DNA of 64,000 nt from Prochlorococcus marinus str. MIT 9215 (GCF_000018065.1 NC_009840.1:496001-560000), one strand, 5' to 3'. Counted from the stretch's first letter, positions 48,107 to 59,110 are shown. Made by a program: numbers and translations. The notes: generated from the letters alone by a model not told the origin.

Positions 48107-48760
48107 TTAATTTTTGATTTTATATATAAGATCTTTTGTTGTATCAAGATTTTTTATTCCAGGGCAAATTTCAATACTACTTGAAATATCTAATCCATTT
48201 GGTCTTATGTCACTTAAAATTTCATCAATCCATTCTATTGATATTCCACCTGCTAACCACCATGGCTTAGTAAATTTCAGATTTTTTAAATTAATAGATT
48301 CTATTTTTTTTCCTGAACCTCCATAAGTTTCTTTATTCCAAGAATCAAGAAGTATCGAATCTACAAAATCTTCAAAAGGTTTTATATTATTCAAGTCATT
48401 TTTCGTTCTTATTCTGAAAGCCTTCCAAATTCCAATATTTGGAATTTTTTTTCTTAAATTTTTGCAGTAATCAATATCTTCATCTCCATGTAATTGAATA
48501 ATAGTTTCACTTGGTTCGCCTAAGAAATTTTTAATAATTAAATCTATTGGACAATTTTTCACGACAGACACTCTCTCGATTTTTGGATAATATTTTTCTA
48601 AAGTTTTAAAGATTTTCTTCTTGATTTCAGCTGATATATATCTTGGTGACTCTTCAACAGAAATAATACCTATAGCATTCGCTCCTAATTTAGCGACTTG
48701 GAGAGCTTGTTCTTCAGAGGTTAGTCCACAAATTTTAACCAAAGTATTAGTCTTGGGCAT
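48107..48760 (-). CDS. trpF: Phosphoribosylanthranilate isomerase
   Basis: TrpF carries out the Amadori rearrangement in tryptophan synthesis. The 217-residue (beta-alpha)8 protein starts LVKICGLTSEEQAL, with the catalytic Cys, and has IIQLHGDED, ILLDSWNKETYGGSGKK with the catalytic Asp, and WWLAGGISIEW. It is complete and stands alone, as trp genes are scattered in cyanobacteria. It is divergent from the M50 protease across 55 bases. Confidence 0.95.
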   Translation of the reverse strand: MPKTNTLVKICGLTSEEQALQVAKLGANAIGIISVEESPRYISAEIKKKIFKTLEKYYPKIERVSVVKNCPIDLIIKNFLGEPSETIIQLHGDEDIDYCKNLRKKIPNIGIWKAFRIRTKNDLNNIKPFEDFVDSILLDSWNKETYGGSGKKIESINLKNLKFTKPWWLAGGISIEWIDEILSDIRPNGLDISSSIEICPGIKNLDTTKDLIYKIKN

Positions 48761-48815
48761 ATCATTATCCTTTATGTAAAATTAATATTATTGATTAATA
48801 TAGCGGAGATTATTT

Positions 48816-50039
48816 TTGAGAAGTTGGCAAATTTTTAAAATATGGGGAATTCCCTTTAAAGTTCATCCTTATTGGTTTGCTATTCTCTTTATATTTTCAT
48901 GGAGTATAAGTAATCAGGTTAATTTAACATCAGGAAATGTTTACAATACAAAAGAAGCTTGGATTATAGGATTTTTAACTTCTTTTTTCTTATTATCTTC
49001 AATTATTTTTCATGAGGTTTTTCATACTTTTGTTTCTCTTAATCAGGGTGTAAAAATAAAAAAAATTACTTTTTATTTTCTAGGAGCAATTCTACAAATA
49101 GATAAGTATTGTCAAACTGCTTTAGGTAATATAAAAATTGCAATTGTTAGACCTATTTTATGTTTTGCTACAGCATCTACCCTACTTTTAATTAGTAATT
49201 ACAGCGTATCTCGAGAACAAATAGCGATTAATGTAATTTCTAGAGTAGGTATATTTAATTTATTCTTAGGTTTTTTAAATTTGATTCCAATTGGTTCATT
49301 AGATGGAGGAAATTTACTAAAAAGTATTATTTGGTATTTCTCAGGAAGTAAAAACAAAGGAAGACATTTCCTCAATAAAGTAAATTTATTCTTATCTTTT
49401 GTTGTTCTATTTTTTGGGATTGTTTGTTTATTTAGATTTAACTTTTACTTTGGTTTTATTCTTTCTTTTTTGGGATTGTTTGGAGTTAATTCCTCAAAAT
49501 CTGAAAGTCAATTTTTTAAAATTGAAAACATACTTAAATTTAGTAAAGTTTCTGAGCTTAAATTAAAGCCTTTGAGGAAAATTGAGTACGACTCTAATTT
49601 CTTACAATTTAATACCTTAATAAAAAATAAAAAGGATGCATCAGATAAATATTTTTTTGTTACGAACAATGGTAGATGGATTGGTTTTATTGATGAGAAC
49701 ATTTTAAAAAATGTTTCCTTAAAAAAATGGGAAAGGAACTTTGTTGGAGATTTTAAAAAACCAATCGATAGTTTCGTTAGTGTATCTTGTAACGATAAAT
49801 TATGGAAAACTATAGAGAGGCTTGAAGAAACAAGTGAGGGTTTTTTATTGGTTCTCAATGCTGCAGATATCCCTTTGGGGATAATTGACAGATCAAAAAT
49901 TGGAAACTTTGTGTTGAATAAATTAGGGCTTAATCTGCCTTCAGAGATTCTTAATCAATTAAATTTTAAAAACCATTATCCCTTGGGAATTGAATTGCCA
50001 AGAATAATAAATTCAATGAAGCAAAAAGGAGATCTTTAA
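48816..50039 (+). CDS. Site-2-protease-type M50 membrane metallopeptidase with CBS-like tail
   Basis: The product has 407 residues from a TTG at 48816. The membrane half carries the zinc motif HEVFH (in SIIFHEVFHTFVSL) and the third-ligand motif NLIPIGSLDGGNLL. After about residue 230 there is a soluble domain with CBS-like repeats (DKYFFVTNNGRWIGFIDEN, and later FLLVLNAADIPLGIIDRSKI). This layout is group 3 S2P (SpoIVFB-like with CBS), where the tail may sense ATP or AMP. The substrate is unknown; sigma/anti-sigma or thylakoid proteins are possibilities. Confidence 0.88.
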   Translation: MRSWQIFKIWGIPFKVHPYWFAILFIFSWSISNQVNLTSGNVYNTKEAWIIGFLTSFFLLSSIIFHEVFHTFVSLNQGVKIKKITFYFLGAILQIDKYCQTALGNIKIAIVRPILCFATASTLLLISNYSVSREQIAINVISRVGIFNLFLGFLNLIPIGSLDGGNLLKSIIWYFSGSKNKGRHFLNKVNLFLSFVVLFFGIVCLFRFNFYFGFILSFLGLFGVNSSKSESQFFKIENILKFSKVSELKLKPLRKIEYDSNFLQFNTLIKNKKDASDKYFFVTNNGRWIGFIDENILKNVSLKKWERNFVGDFKKPIDSFVSVSCNDKLWKTIERLEETSEGFLLVLNAADIPLGIIDRSKIGNFVLNKLGLNLPSEILNQLNFKNHYPLGIELPRIINSMKQKGDL

Positions 50040-50048
50040 AAATGTATG

Positions 50049-50792
50049 TCATGAATATTTTCTAATATTTTTATTGTCTAAGGTAATATTTTTGAAATTT
50101 ATATTTGATTTATCCTTAAGGAATGAATCCCTTAAATATTGAACTATTTCATCATTTGATAGTTCTAAATTTACTTTTGGTGGAGCTTCTTCTTTAAATA
50201 ATTTGAACCATAAATCTTTTGAAGGGTTTGTTTGAATCTCTCCATGTTGAAGAAATGCACCTTTTTTACGAAATTGGGCACTTCCTATTCTCTTAAAGCC
50301 ATCATCATCAACTAAATCAGAAATTAATGAAGTCCCAAAACAATTCGTTTTAATACGTGTTTTTCGTAGATGACCATATCGTAAATTTAGACCTAATTCT
50401 CTAAAACTTTTAATTAACCAATTATTAACCATTTCATAACCTAAGACTTTGTAGTGATTTTTTTTAAAAGTTAATGCATATGTTATGCCTCCTGCATGCA
50501 AAACAGCGCCTCCTCCAGAGGGGCGTCTAACAATATTAATTTCCCCATTTGATAATAAATTCTCCCAATGAAGAGGAATTTCCTTCTGGTGATAGCCAAT
50601 TGAAAGCCAATCTCCAGTCCAATAGTAGAACCTCAATGTGAAAATTATTTCAGGATTCGAAATTGTCTGATCTAGAGAACTTAAATCTAAAGCCATTTGA
50701 TCAAATCCAGGTAAATTATTTGTCGAAAAAATTAAAGCCTGATTTACTATTCCCAAAATTAACTTTGTAGATTTATTTATGATAATTTTCAA
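50049..50792 (-). CDS. lplA: Lipoate-protein ligase A-like protein
   Basis: The 247-residue protein has the biotin/lipoyl-ligase fold with the signature [19 protein letters not shown] at about residues 95-113. The Lys expected for acyl-adenylate binding is probably the one in [11 protein letters not shown]. It may attach lipoate or octanoate to E2/H proteins, or, as an amidotransferase-like variant, move octanoyl groups; the sequence alone does not decide. It converges on the M50 protease gene and is divergent from psaM. Confidence 0.8.
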   Translation of the reverse strand: MKIIINKSTKLILGIVNQALIFSTNNLPGFDQMALDLSSLDQTISNPEIIFTLRFYYWTGDWLSIGYHQKEIPLHWENLLSNGEINIVRRPSGGGAVLHAGGITYALTFKKNHYKVLGYEMVNNWLIKSFRELGLNLRYGHLRKTRIKTNCFGTSLISDLVDDDGFKRIGSAQFRKKGAFLQHGEIQTNPSKDLWFKLFKEEAPPKVNLELSNDEIVQYLRDSFLKDKSNINFKNITLDNKNIRKYS

Positions 50793-50893
50793 TAAATATT
50801 TTCTTTCAATTTGTTAATTACGTTACATCATTTTGTAATAGTGTTTCAAATCTTCTCTTTTCGGTGGAGAATATAGGAAATATTACTTTTACT

Positions 50894-50998
50894 ATGGAGC
50901 CAACTCAAACAATAAATCTTATTGCATTAAGCCTAATAGTAGTTATGCATGCAGGGGTTTTAGCATTAAGACTAGGAATTAGTTTAGGTAGAAACTAA
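50894..50998 (+). CDS. psaM: Photosystem I subunit XII (PsaM)
   Basis: This 34-residue protein is a single transmembrane helix of photosystem I. It begins [17 protein letters not shown] and continues [17 protein letters not shown], the well-known PsaM pattern. PsaM sits at the PSI trimer region near PsaI and PsaL. It has its own start and stop and lies between the lplA-like gene (divergent) and a small hypothetical membrane protein. It is easily missed because of its length. Confidence 0.95.
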   Translation: MEPTQTINLIALSLIVVMHAGVLALRLGISLGRN

Positions 50999-51035
50999 AG
51001 TAAATTAGAAAGTTTTAAATTTATAAGTTAATAAT

Positions 51036-51059
51036 ATAAATAAGATTGAATTTATTTAT
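51036..51059 (+). terminator. Weak AT hairpin downstream of psaM
   Basis: ATAAATAA (51036-51043) and TTATTTAT (51052-51059) can pair over eight A-T bases with an eight-base loop, 38 bases after psaM. It might mark the psaM transcript end; the match is of a kind that occurs by chance in such AT-rich DNA. Confidence 0.25.
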
Positions 51060-51084
51060 TCAGTAAAAATATCAAATACTCAAT

Positions 51085-51432
51085 TTGTCAAAATCTCTTT
51101 ATAAAAATATTATTTTTAACAAAAAATATCTAGGGCCTGTTTTTGTGAAAAGACAAAAGAAACATGATAATTTTGTATCTTTAATTTTTTTAATTATAAA
51201 AATTTCTTTTTCCCTTTTAGCAATAATAAGCCTGTTTAAACTTGGCTATAGCTCCAAAGTAAGGTTGACTAGATTGAGGGAAATTCAAGACTCATTTTTA
51301 TTCGAAAAATATAGATTCAATGTTTTAACAAATAAGTTTGATGATTTATTTTCTTCCGAGGGCGAGCAAAGATTTATGAAGGATCAAGATCAAATAATTT
51401 CTAGAGACATTATCAGAGTAATATGGCGTTGA
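51085..51432 (+). CDS. Small TM plus coiled-coil protein (FtsB/DivIC-like shape)
   Basis: The family is not recognised for this 115-residue protein, which starts at a TTG. A basic N terminus of 30 residues precedes one membrane helix (about 31-54) and a charged helix (RLTRLREIQDSFLFEKYRF). A short C-terminal part with GEQRFMKDQDQ and a conserved-looking RVIW end follows. The order basic tail, TM, coiled coil, short C-terminal box is that of FtsB/DivIC septum proteins. No direct homology is visible, and an unrelated photosynthesis-linked function is possible since por follows 48 bases later. Confidence 0.55.
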   Translation: MSKSLYKNIIFNKKYLGPVFVKRQKKHDNFVSLIFLIIKISFSLLAIISLFKLGYSSKVRLTRLREIQDSFLFEKYRFNVLTNKFDDLFSSEGEQRFMKDQDQIISRDIIRVIWR

Positions 51433-51480
51433 TAGGAATGATATATAATCATTTTTCTTTTCGTTTTTCTATTAACTTTT

Positions 51481-52491
51481 TTGCTAGTGAGTAAGAACAT
51501 CAAGGGTTTAGTCCTAATAACAGGAACAACTTCAGGAGTAGGATTAAATACTCTAAAACCTCTATTAAGATTTGGATGGGAAGTTATAGCTGTTAATCGA
51601 TCAAATAAAAGAGCTATAAAAATAGCTGAGGAATACTTGACGAAAGAGGATATTAAAAATGTTCACTTTATGGAAATAGATCTTTCTAACTTGGATGATG
51701 TGAGAAAAGGTTGCGATGAAATATTAGAAAGATTTAAAAAACCTATAAATTCTCTTATTTGTAATGCAGCAGTTTATAAACCTAGACTAAAGAGACCTGA
51801 GAGGTCTCCTCAGGGGTTTGAAAACTCTATGGCAGTAAATCATTTTGGCCATTTTCTTATGATTAATCTTCTTTTAGAAAATATTTTATCTTCAGAAGGA
51901 GAAATTGTTTTAAATGGAAAATCTACTTTGTTCAAGCCAAGAATTACAGTATTAGGTACTGTTACGGCTAATTATTCAGAACTGGGAGGAAGAATCCCTA
52001 TCCCTGCCCCAGCTGATTTGGGAGATTTATCTGGATTTAAAAATGGTTTTTTATCTCCAATAAGTATGGCAAATGGAAAAAAATTCAAACCCGGTAAGGC
52101 TTATAAGGATAGTAAACTTTGCAATATGGTGACCGTTCAGGAATTATCAAAAAGATATCCTGCAGAAAAAATCATTGTAAATTCTCTATATCCTGGGTGT
52201 GTTGCAGATACAAAACTTTTTAGAGATACCCCTTGGTTATTTAGATTACTTTTCCCGATATTTCAAAAATTCATAACAAGAGGATATGTGTCACAAAGAT
52301 TGGCAGGAGAGAGGGTTGCTCAAGTGGCAACTTATAAAGAATTTGCTAAACCATCAGTCCATTGGAGCTGGGGAAATCGTCAAAGAACTGGCAGAAAAGC
52401 TTTTTCTCAAAAATTGTCAAAAAGAATAATTGATACGAAAACCTCTCAACAAACTTATGATCTAACAAGCCAATTGGTTGGATTAGATTAA
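51481..52491 (+). CDS. por: Light-dependent protochlorophyllide oxidoreductase
   Basis: POR reduces the D ring of protochlorophyllide with NADPH on illumination. The 336-residue SDR-type enzyme starts with LVLITGTTSGVGLNTL and has LICNAAVYKP. The catalytic pair Tyr-Lys lies in KAYKDSKLCNMVT, with the Cys that contacts the substrate just after. RNGFLSP-like and SLYPGCVADTKLF segments follow. The start is a TTG at 51481, with a GTG two codons later as an alternative. It converges on chlL, so both protochlorophyllide reductases lie end to end. Confidence 0.96.
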   Translation: MLVSKNIKGLVLITGTTSGVGLNTLKPLLRFGWEVIAVNRSNKRAIKIAEEYLTKEDIKNVHFMEIDLSNLDDVRKGCDEILERFKKPINSLICNAAVYKPRLKRPERSPQGFENSMAVNHFGHFLMINLLLENILSSEGEIVLNGKSTLFKPRITVLGTVTANYSELGGRIPIPAPADLGDLSGFKNGFLSPISMANGKKFKPGKAYKDSKLCNMVTVQELSKRYPAEKIIVNSLYPGCVADTKLFRDTPWLFRLLFPIFQKFITRGYVSQRLAGERVAQVATYKEFAKPSVHWSWGNRQRTGRKAFSQKLSKRIIDTKTSQQTYDLTSQLVGLD

Positions 52492-52497
52492 TTTGGA

Positions 52498-53385
<888 letters not shown>

Positions 53386-53466
53386 TTAAAGCTTTAGAAA
53401 CAAAGTATTGTTTATATTCTTGCAGCGTAAATACCCATGAAATATATTTCTAAACAAATATTTATT

Positions 53467-53485
53467 TATTTGTATTAAAAGTACA
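53467..53485 (-). promoter_or_regulatory. Inverted repeat in the chlL leader
   Basis: TTTGTA (53467-53472) and TACAAA (53480-53485) flank a seven-base spacer, about 80-100 bases upstream of the chlL start. It looks like a binding site of CRP/NtcA type, but the core is GTA-N7-TAC, one base shorter than the NtcA consensus GTA-N8-TAC. Confidence 0.3.
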
Positions 53486-53578
53486 AAATATGTTCTGATA
53501 ACTACATTCTTAGAATTTAATCTATTTAATTATGAGTTAAAATACTCATGACTTAATTGAAATTTATTAGTAAAAATT

Positions 53579-55150
53579 TTAACTAAAATATGCTTTGGCA
53601 TCGTAAAGGGTTTCATCGCTTATCTCTGGAATTCCTCTCAAGATTGCATATTTTTCGGTATTTGTTTTAACTTTACCTCTCACAAAAAATGGAACTTTTG
53701 TTAATTCAGCTCTACCTGATTCAGTCCAGATAATGCCTTCTTTAGGATTATTATCTTTTTTATTGTCAGAATTTATTAAATCTTTTGTTTTCGTAGCTGT
53801 ATGCCCCAAATGGCTTTGATGGCCATCGACAAACTCAAAGTCATGTTTAAACATATCGATAAGATGCTCTTCTAATCCCATCATTAAGGGATGTACCCAA
53901 TCATCAAAAATCACATTTGCTCCTTCCCATCCCATTTGTGGGCTATATCTTGCAGGAACATCTTGAACGTGCATTGGTGTACTTATTACTGCACATGGAA
54001 TGCCAAGTCTCTTAGCACTATGCCTTTCCATTTGAGTCCCTAAAACTAGTTCAGGTGCGGCTTTTTTCATTGCATCTTCTACTTCTAAATAATTATTAGT
54101 AATTAAAGCTTCTACATTTAGTTCTTTTGCAGTTGCTCTTACTTGCCTCGCCATCTCTCTACTGTATGTTCCAATACCAACGACTTCAAAACCTAATTCA
54201 TCCTTGGCAATTTTTGCGGCAGCGATAGCATGCGTTCCATCACCAAAAATAAAAACTCTTTTGCCAGTTAGGTAATTTGAGTCAACTGATTTTGAATACC
54301 AAGGAAGTTTTGACTTGTGTTCTAATTCTTTTTTATTAGTCAAAGGCAGATCCAACTTATTATGAACTTCATTTATAAATTCAATTGTATTTTTTATTCC
54401 AATTGGAATAGTGTTTGTATATTCCATTCCAAAGTTTCGTTTAAGCCATTCACAAGATGCTTCCGCAATTTCTTGATAAAGACAAATATTTATTTCAGCA
54501 TCAATTAGTCTTTCAATGTCATTTGGATTAGCACCTAATGGAGCAACAACGTTTGTATCTATTCCTTGTTCTGAAAGTATACGTTGGATTTCGATAACAT
54601 CATCCCTACATCTAAATCCAAGCAATGAAGGACCAAGTATATTGACTTTTGGTCTACGACCTAATTCTTTCCACCTTAGAGGACTTATTTTTTCTGAAGA
54701 ACCTACTTTCTCCTTTAAAAGAGTTCTTGTTAATTGATAAAAAGTTTCTGAAGCCCCCCAATTTTCTTTCTTGCTATAAGCAGGTAATTCAAGATTAACA
54801 ATTGGCATATCAAACCCCATTCCTTTTGCAAGAGCTCCAGGTTGGTCTTGGATTAATTCTGCTGTACAACTTTCTCCAACTAAAAGAGTTTTTGGTTTAA
54901 AACGTTCTACAGCTTCTTTAATATTTTTTTTCACTAATTCTGCTGTATCGCCTCCGAGATCTCTAGCCTGAAAAGTTGTATAAGTAACTGGAGGCCTTTG
55001 CCCTCTCCTTTCAATCATTGTAAAAAGAAGATCTGCATATGTGTCTCCTTGAGGGGCATGAAGCACATAATGTATATCTTTCATTGAAGAGGCAATTCTC
55101 ATCGCACCAACATGTGGCGGTCCTTCATATGTCCATAGAGTTAATTCCAT
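53579..55150 (-). CDS. chlB: Light-independent protochlorophyllide reductase subunit ChlB
   Basis: ChlB is the NifK-like half of the catalytic heterotetramer. The 523-residue product starts [20 protein letters not shown] and has [20 protein letters not shown]. It also shows [17 protein letters not shown] and, near the C terminus, TATKTKD and [20 protein letters not shown], typical of this subunit. The Asp that replaces a cluster Cys in ChlB/BchB is expected near residue 36 ([13 protein letters not shown]). It follows chlN by six bases, so chlN-chlB form an operon. Confidence 0.96.
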   Translation of the reverse strand: MELTLWTYEGPPHVGAMRIASSMKDIHYVLHAPQGDTYADLLFTMIERRGQRPPVTYTTFQARDLGGDTAELVKKNIKEAVERFKPKTLLVGESCTAELIQDQPGALAKGMGFDMPIVNLELPAYSKKENWGASETFYQLTRTLLKEKVGSSEKISPLRWKELGRRPKVNILGPSLLGFRCRDDVIEIQRILSEQGIDTNVVAPLGANPNDIERLIDAEINICLYQEIAEASCEWLKRNFGMEYTNTIPIGIKNTIEFINEVHNKLDLPLTNKKELEHKSKLPWYSKSVDSNYLTGKRVFIFGDGTHAIAAAKIAKDELGFEVVGIGTYSREMARQVRATAKELNVEALITNNYLEVEDAMKKAAPELVLGTQMERHSAKRLGIPCAVISTPMHVQDVPARYSPQMGWEGANVIFDDWVHPLMMGLEEHLIDMFKHDFEFVDGHQSHLGHTATKTKDLINSDNKKDNNPKEGIIWTESGRAELTKVPFFVRGKVKTNTEKYAILRGIPEISDETLYDAKAYFS

Positions 55151-55156
55151 AGTCTC

Positions 55157-56437
<1,281 letters not shown>

Positions 56438-56498
56438 TCAAGCTTGCATAAACTTTTTAATTTAAGAAAGTAATTTATAAGTTCTCTTACAAAATGAA

Positions 56499-56541
56499 CA
56501 CATTTAAAAAACTTATATGAATGTTTAAATACTTAAATGTG
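56499..56541. promoter_or_regulatory. Nine-base inverted repeat between chlN and the upstream hypothetical gene
   Basis: CACATTTAA (56499-56507) and TTAAATGTG (56533-56541) are perfect arms around a 25-base spacer that itself contains ATGTTTAAAT. The site is about 90-130 bases before the chlN start on the minus strand. It may be an operator or a terminator-like structure after the upstream gene. Confidence 0.35.
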
Positions 56542-56570
56542 AATTATGAAAACTATTTTTAAGCTATTTT

Positions 56571-56939
56571 CTAATTTCTGTAGAAGGAATTTCCTTGACT
56601 TGTTTTTGAAATCTTCCATACATTTCTAGATATTTTCGTTGCTAATAATCCTGCTCTTTCTAATTTAGATTTTCCGGGTTTTGCACCAATTAGAGCTGTT
56701 ACTTCTGAAGTGGTTAAAGGTGCTCCAGTATTTATGGCTAATTGGGTTAATTCTAATCTGTCTCTAAGGTTTCTAAGATTTGCTTTCTCAATTTTATCTT
56801 CTTCTAACCAACTAAAAGATGGGTCTTTCTGAGATAGTTTTTGCATCAAGCTTAAGCTAACTAATCCAAGAGTTTGATCAGCGGTTAATTCTTTTTCAGT
56901 ACCAGAAACATTTGGTTCTTTTTTTTGAGAAGTTCCCAT
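56571..56939 (-). CDS. Hypothetical protein, possible winged-helix-like domain
   Basis: I do not recognise this 122-residue protein. The N-terminal ~25 residues are polar. The rest is predicted helical: DQTLGLVSLSLMQKLSQ, then NLRDRLELTQLAINTG, TTSEVTALIGAKPGKSKLER and a final basic strand-like KISRNVWKIS. The last two elements resemble a small DNA- or RNA-binding helix-turn-helix. It sits between chlN and csoS1D, is divergent from csoS1D with only a few bases between open frames, and is probably co-transcribed ahead of chlN. Confidence 0.65.
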   Translation of the reverse strand: MGTSQKKEPNVSGTEKELTADQTLGLVSLSLMQKLSQKDPSFSWLEEDKIEKANLRNLRDRLELTQLAINTGAPLTTSEVTALIGAKPGKSKLERAGLLATKISRNVWKISKTSQGNSFYRN

Positions 56940-57036
56940 AAAAATGCATATCTTTTACTTGAAGTTATCGTTTTGTGGTGAGCATGCAAGTAAATTTAAT
57001 AGAAAAAATGAACCATTATCCGTTATAGTCGCCTCA

Positions 57037-57807
57037 ATGGAACCAACTTCTAGCTTAAACAGAGGGGAACGAAAAAAAGGGAGTTCTCTAGTCACAGGAT
57101 CTGAGGTGCAATCTCAGTCCAGTGATGCTAGCTGTCTTATTACTACTGATTCAGAGAAATCTTTGGTTTCAAGACAGGCAAGTCAAGTAGGGCAAATCGA
57201 ATTAAGAACCTATGTTTTCTTGGATTCATTGCAACCCCAGTTGGCAGCTTATATGGGAACTGTTAGTAGAGGGTTCCTGCCGATTCCTGGGGATTCATGT
57301 TTATGGATGGAGGTTTCTCCGGGAATGGCGATTCATAGAGTTACAGATATTGCTCTAAAGGCCAGTAATGTAAGGCTAGGACAAATGATAGTTGAAAGAG
57401 AATTTGGTTCTTTTGCTCTTTATCACAAGGATCAAAGCACTGTTTTACATTCAGGTGATGTGGTTTTAGATGCAATTGGGAGCGAGATTAATCAAAGAAC
57501 AAAACCATCTACAAGTTGGACAGAAATTATTCGTGCGATAACCCCTGATCATTCTGTTTTAATAAATAGACAAAATAGAAGTGGATCTATGATTCAGGCT
57601 GGTATGAGTATGTTTATTCTCGAAACTGAACCTGCTGGATATGTTTTAAAAGCAGCTAATGAGGCAGAAAAAGCTTCTAATATAACCGTTGTGGATGTTA
57701 AGGCAGTTGGAGCTTTTGGCAGATTAACTCTTGCGGGCAAAGAAGGAGATGTAGAAGAAGCAGCAGCAGCATCAATTAATGCGATTGAACAAATATCTAA
57801 TTACTGA
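57037..57807 (+). CDS. csoS1D: Tandem-BMC carboxysome shell protein CsoS1D
   Basis: CsoS1D forms trimers with a large gated pore that stack face to face in the alpha-carboxysome shell. From the ATG at 57037 the product has 256 residues, the length I recall for the structurally studied MED4 protein; the frame is open for 31 more codons upstream, but these do not look protein-like. A disordered Ser-rich N terminus (residues 1-~50) precedes two BMC domains. The first runs from IELRTYVFLDSLQPQLAAYM, the second from WTEIIRAITPDHSVLINR to GAFGRLTLAGKEGDVEEAA. It is upstream of, but separate from, the main cso operon. Confidence 0.93.
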   Translation: MEPTSSLNRGERKKGSSLVTGSEVQSQSSDASCLITTDSEKSLVSRQASQVGQIELRTYVFLDSLQPQLAAYMGTVSRGFLPIPGDSCLWMEVSPGMAIHRVTDIALKASNVRLGQMIVEREFGSFALYHKDQSTVLHSGDVVLDAIGSEINQRTKPSTSWTEIIRAITPDHSVLINRQNRSGSMIQAGMSMFILETEPAGYVLKAANEAEKASNITVVDVKAVGAFGRLTLAGKEGDVEEAAAASINAIEQISNY

Positions 57808-57817
57808 CTTTAAATTA

Positions 57818-58402
57818 TTAATTTAATCCAATTTCTTTTTTTAAATAAGGTGACATAATTTTGGCAGCTTTACCCCTGCTTCCTAACTTACTAAGTTGTG
57901 ATTGTGAGAGCTCTCCATAAACAGAGTTAGCTTCTTTTACCCAAAAAATAGATTCGAACTCCCCATTTGGATATTTTGGGGTCTTAAGAATTTCTCCCCA
58001 GCATATTCCAGTTGTATCCTTCACTAAGTTTCCTGAGGGATCACATAAAACCATACAACTTATAAATCTTGCGCTCCTGTAAGGGCTATCAGAAAGTTCA
58101 TTAATTAATTTTTTAATTTTTTCAACGTTGTTTTTGGCATATCGTGCAGAATATATGCCTGGCCGACCATCTAAGATATCCACTTCAAGGCCTGAATCGT
58201 CAGCTAATGCCCAAGTTTTTGTCTCTAAAGCAGCTGCTTTAGCTTTTAAAAGTGCATTCTCAAAATATGTGTTTCCAGTCTCTTCTACATTTAAATATTC
58301 AGGTTGCTTCTGAACCCTTAAAGACAAAACATCCAGCATTTCCGAAATTTCAGAAACTTTACTTTTGTTGCCACTAGCAATAGTTAGGACTGGAAGGTTC
58401 AA
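57818..58402 (-). CDS. rdgB: Non-canonical purine NTP pyrophosphatase (RdgB/HAM1)
   Basis: This housecleaning enzyme hydrolyses dITP, XTP and related nucleotides. The 194-residue product has the N-terminal LTIASGNKSKVSEISEML, the box ALADDSGLEVDILDGRPGIY and the C-terminal SQLSKLGSRGKAAKIMSPYL. It is on the minus strand between csoS1D and csoS1, a position I recall as usual in marine picocyanobacteria, although no carboxysome role is known. Confidence 0.94.
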   Translation of the reverse strand: MNLPVLTIASGNKSKVSEISEMLDVLSLRVQKQPEYLNVEETGNTYFENALLKAKAAALETKTWALADDSGLEVDILDGRPGIYSARYAKNNVEKIKKLINELSDSPYRSARFISCMVLCDPSGNLVKDTTGICWGEILKTPKYPNGEFESIFWVKEANSVYGELSQSQLSKLGSRGKAAKIMSPYLKKEIGLN

Positions 58403-58729
58403 AATAACAAATAAATTTATTGAGAATATTATCCTACTTCAAAGCTAGATACGGAGACAGGAAAGGTTGAACATTCCACACCTGTGTAGACAGGGCCTGC
58501 CTCGTACGGAGATAACATAATGTAAATTTTTTCTTAACACAACAGTATGTTTTGATGCACTAACTAATTTGTATAAGTATTGACATATCAATAGTACCAA
58601 GGGTGATAAGTTTAACTTATGAATGATAGAAAAAACATTAATGGAGATTTTATCGAAAACGCTTGACTTATAAGTACTTAATGAAGCATTCTTCGAATTG
58701 AACATTCCACATTTAGTAATTAGTAGACA
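58403..58729. other. Control region between rdgB and the cso operon
   Basis: This 327-base gap is the likely promoter and leader region of csoS1. It contains a possible plus-strand -10 box TATTAT (58427-58432), a GC-rich foldable segment (58445-58516), and a TTGACA box at about 58580. The 14-base direct repeat TTGAACATTCCACA occurs at 58467-58480 and 58698-58711. A minus-strand open frame across it (58445-58705) is not protein-like and is not called. Confidence 0.6.
58440..58520 (+). ncRNA. Candidate structured leader or small RNA upstream of csoS1
   Basis: The segment is close to half G+C, against about a third elsewhere, which in such genomes often marks structured RNA. It can form CCTGT-GTAG-ACAGG (around 58481-58494), and alternatives in which ACAGG at 58456-58460 pairs with the same CCTGT, or CAGG pairs with CCTG further on, so mutually exclusive folds exist. 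A TATTAT box ends eight bases before it. There is no clear terminator, only a T6 run near 58527-58532, so it may be a csoS1 leader and not a free RNA. Confidence 0.35.
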
Positions 58730-59041
58730 ATGGCTACAGAAACAATGGGTATCGCTCTCGGCATGATCGAGACACGCGGACTAGTACCTGCAATCGAAGC
58801 AGCTGATGCAATGACAAAAGCTGCAGAAGTTCGCCTTATTGGTCGTGAATTCGTAGGTGGCGGTTATGTCACAGTATTAGTTAGAGGCGAAACAGGCGCA
58901 GTTAACGCAGCTGTAAGAGCTGGTGCTGATGCTTGTGAAAGAGTTGGTGACGGTTTAGTTGCAGCTCACATTATTGCTCGTCCTCACAGAGAAGTTGAAC
59001 CTGCTCTTGGTAACGGTGAATTTCTTGGTCAAAAGGACTAA
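58730..59041 (+). CDS. csoS1: Alpha-carboxysome major shell protein CsoS1 (CcmK-like)
   Basis: This 103-residue single-BMC protein builds the hexameric facets of the carboxysome shell. It reads GIALGMIETRGLVPAIEAAD, LIGREFVGGGYVTVLVRGET, AAVRAGADACERVGDGLVAA and ends HIIARPHREVEPALGNGEF, the near-invariant alpha-carboxysome sequence. Its base and codon use (GCA, GGT, CGT-rich) differs from its neighbours in the way expected of very highly expressed genes. It is the first gene of the cso operon and is separated from rbcL by a perfect 20-base palindrome. Confidence 0.97.
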   Translation: MATETMGIALGMIETRGLVPAIEAADAMTKAAEVRLIGREFVGGGYVTVLVRGETGAVNAAVRAGADACERVGDGLVAAHIIARPHREVEPALGNGEFLGQKD

Positions 59042-59050
59042 TTAAGTAAA

Positions 59051-59070
59051 GCAAAATTTATAAATTTTGC
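59051..59070 (+). promoter_or_regulatory. Perfect 20-base palindrome between csoS1 and rbcL
   Basis: GCAAAATTTATAAATTTTGC is a perfect inverted repeat with nine-base arms and an AT centre, ten bases after the csoS1 stop. No T run follows, so it is more likely a 3'-end stabiliser or processing site than a terminator. It could explain how shell-protein message outlasts the rest of the operon. Confidence 0.65.
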
Positions 59071-59110
59071 ACAATAATTATTTTCCCTACACAGACCTAA
59101 ATTTATCCTT

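Noticed and set aside
53467-53485. NtcA box in the chlL leader
   Set aside because: The core is GTA-N7-TAC and not the required GTA-N8-TAC, and no -10 box is placed correctly after it; kept only as an inverted repeat.
58445-58705. 86-codon open frame on the minus strand in the rdgB-csoS1 gap
   Set aside because: It has no recognisable domain, runs through a structured GC-rich segment and a probable leader, and lies antisense to the csoS1 control region; more likely a chance frame.
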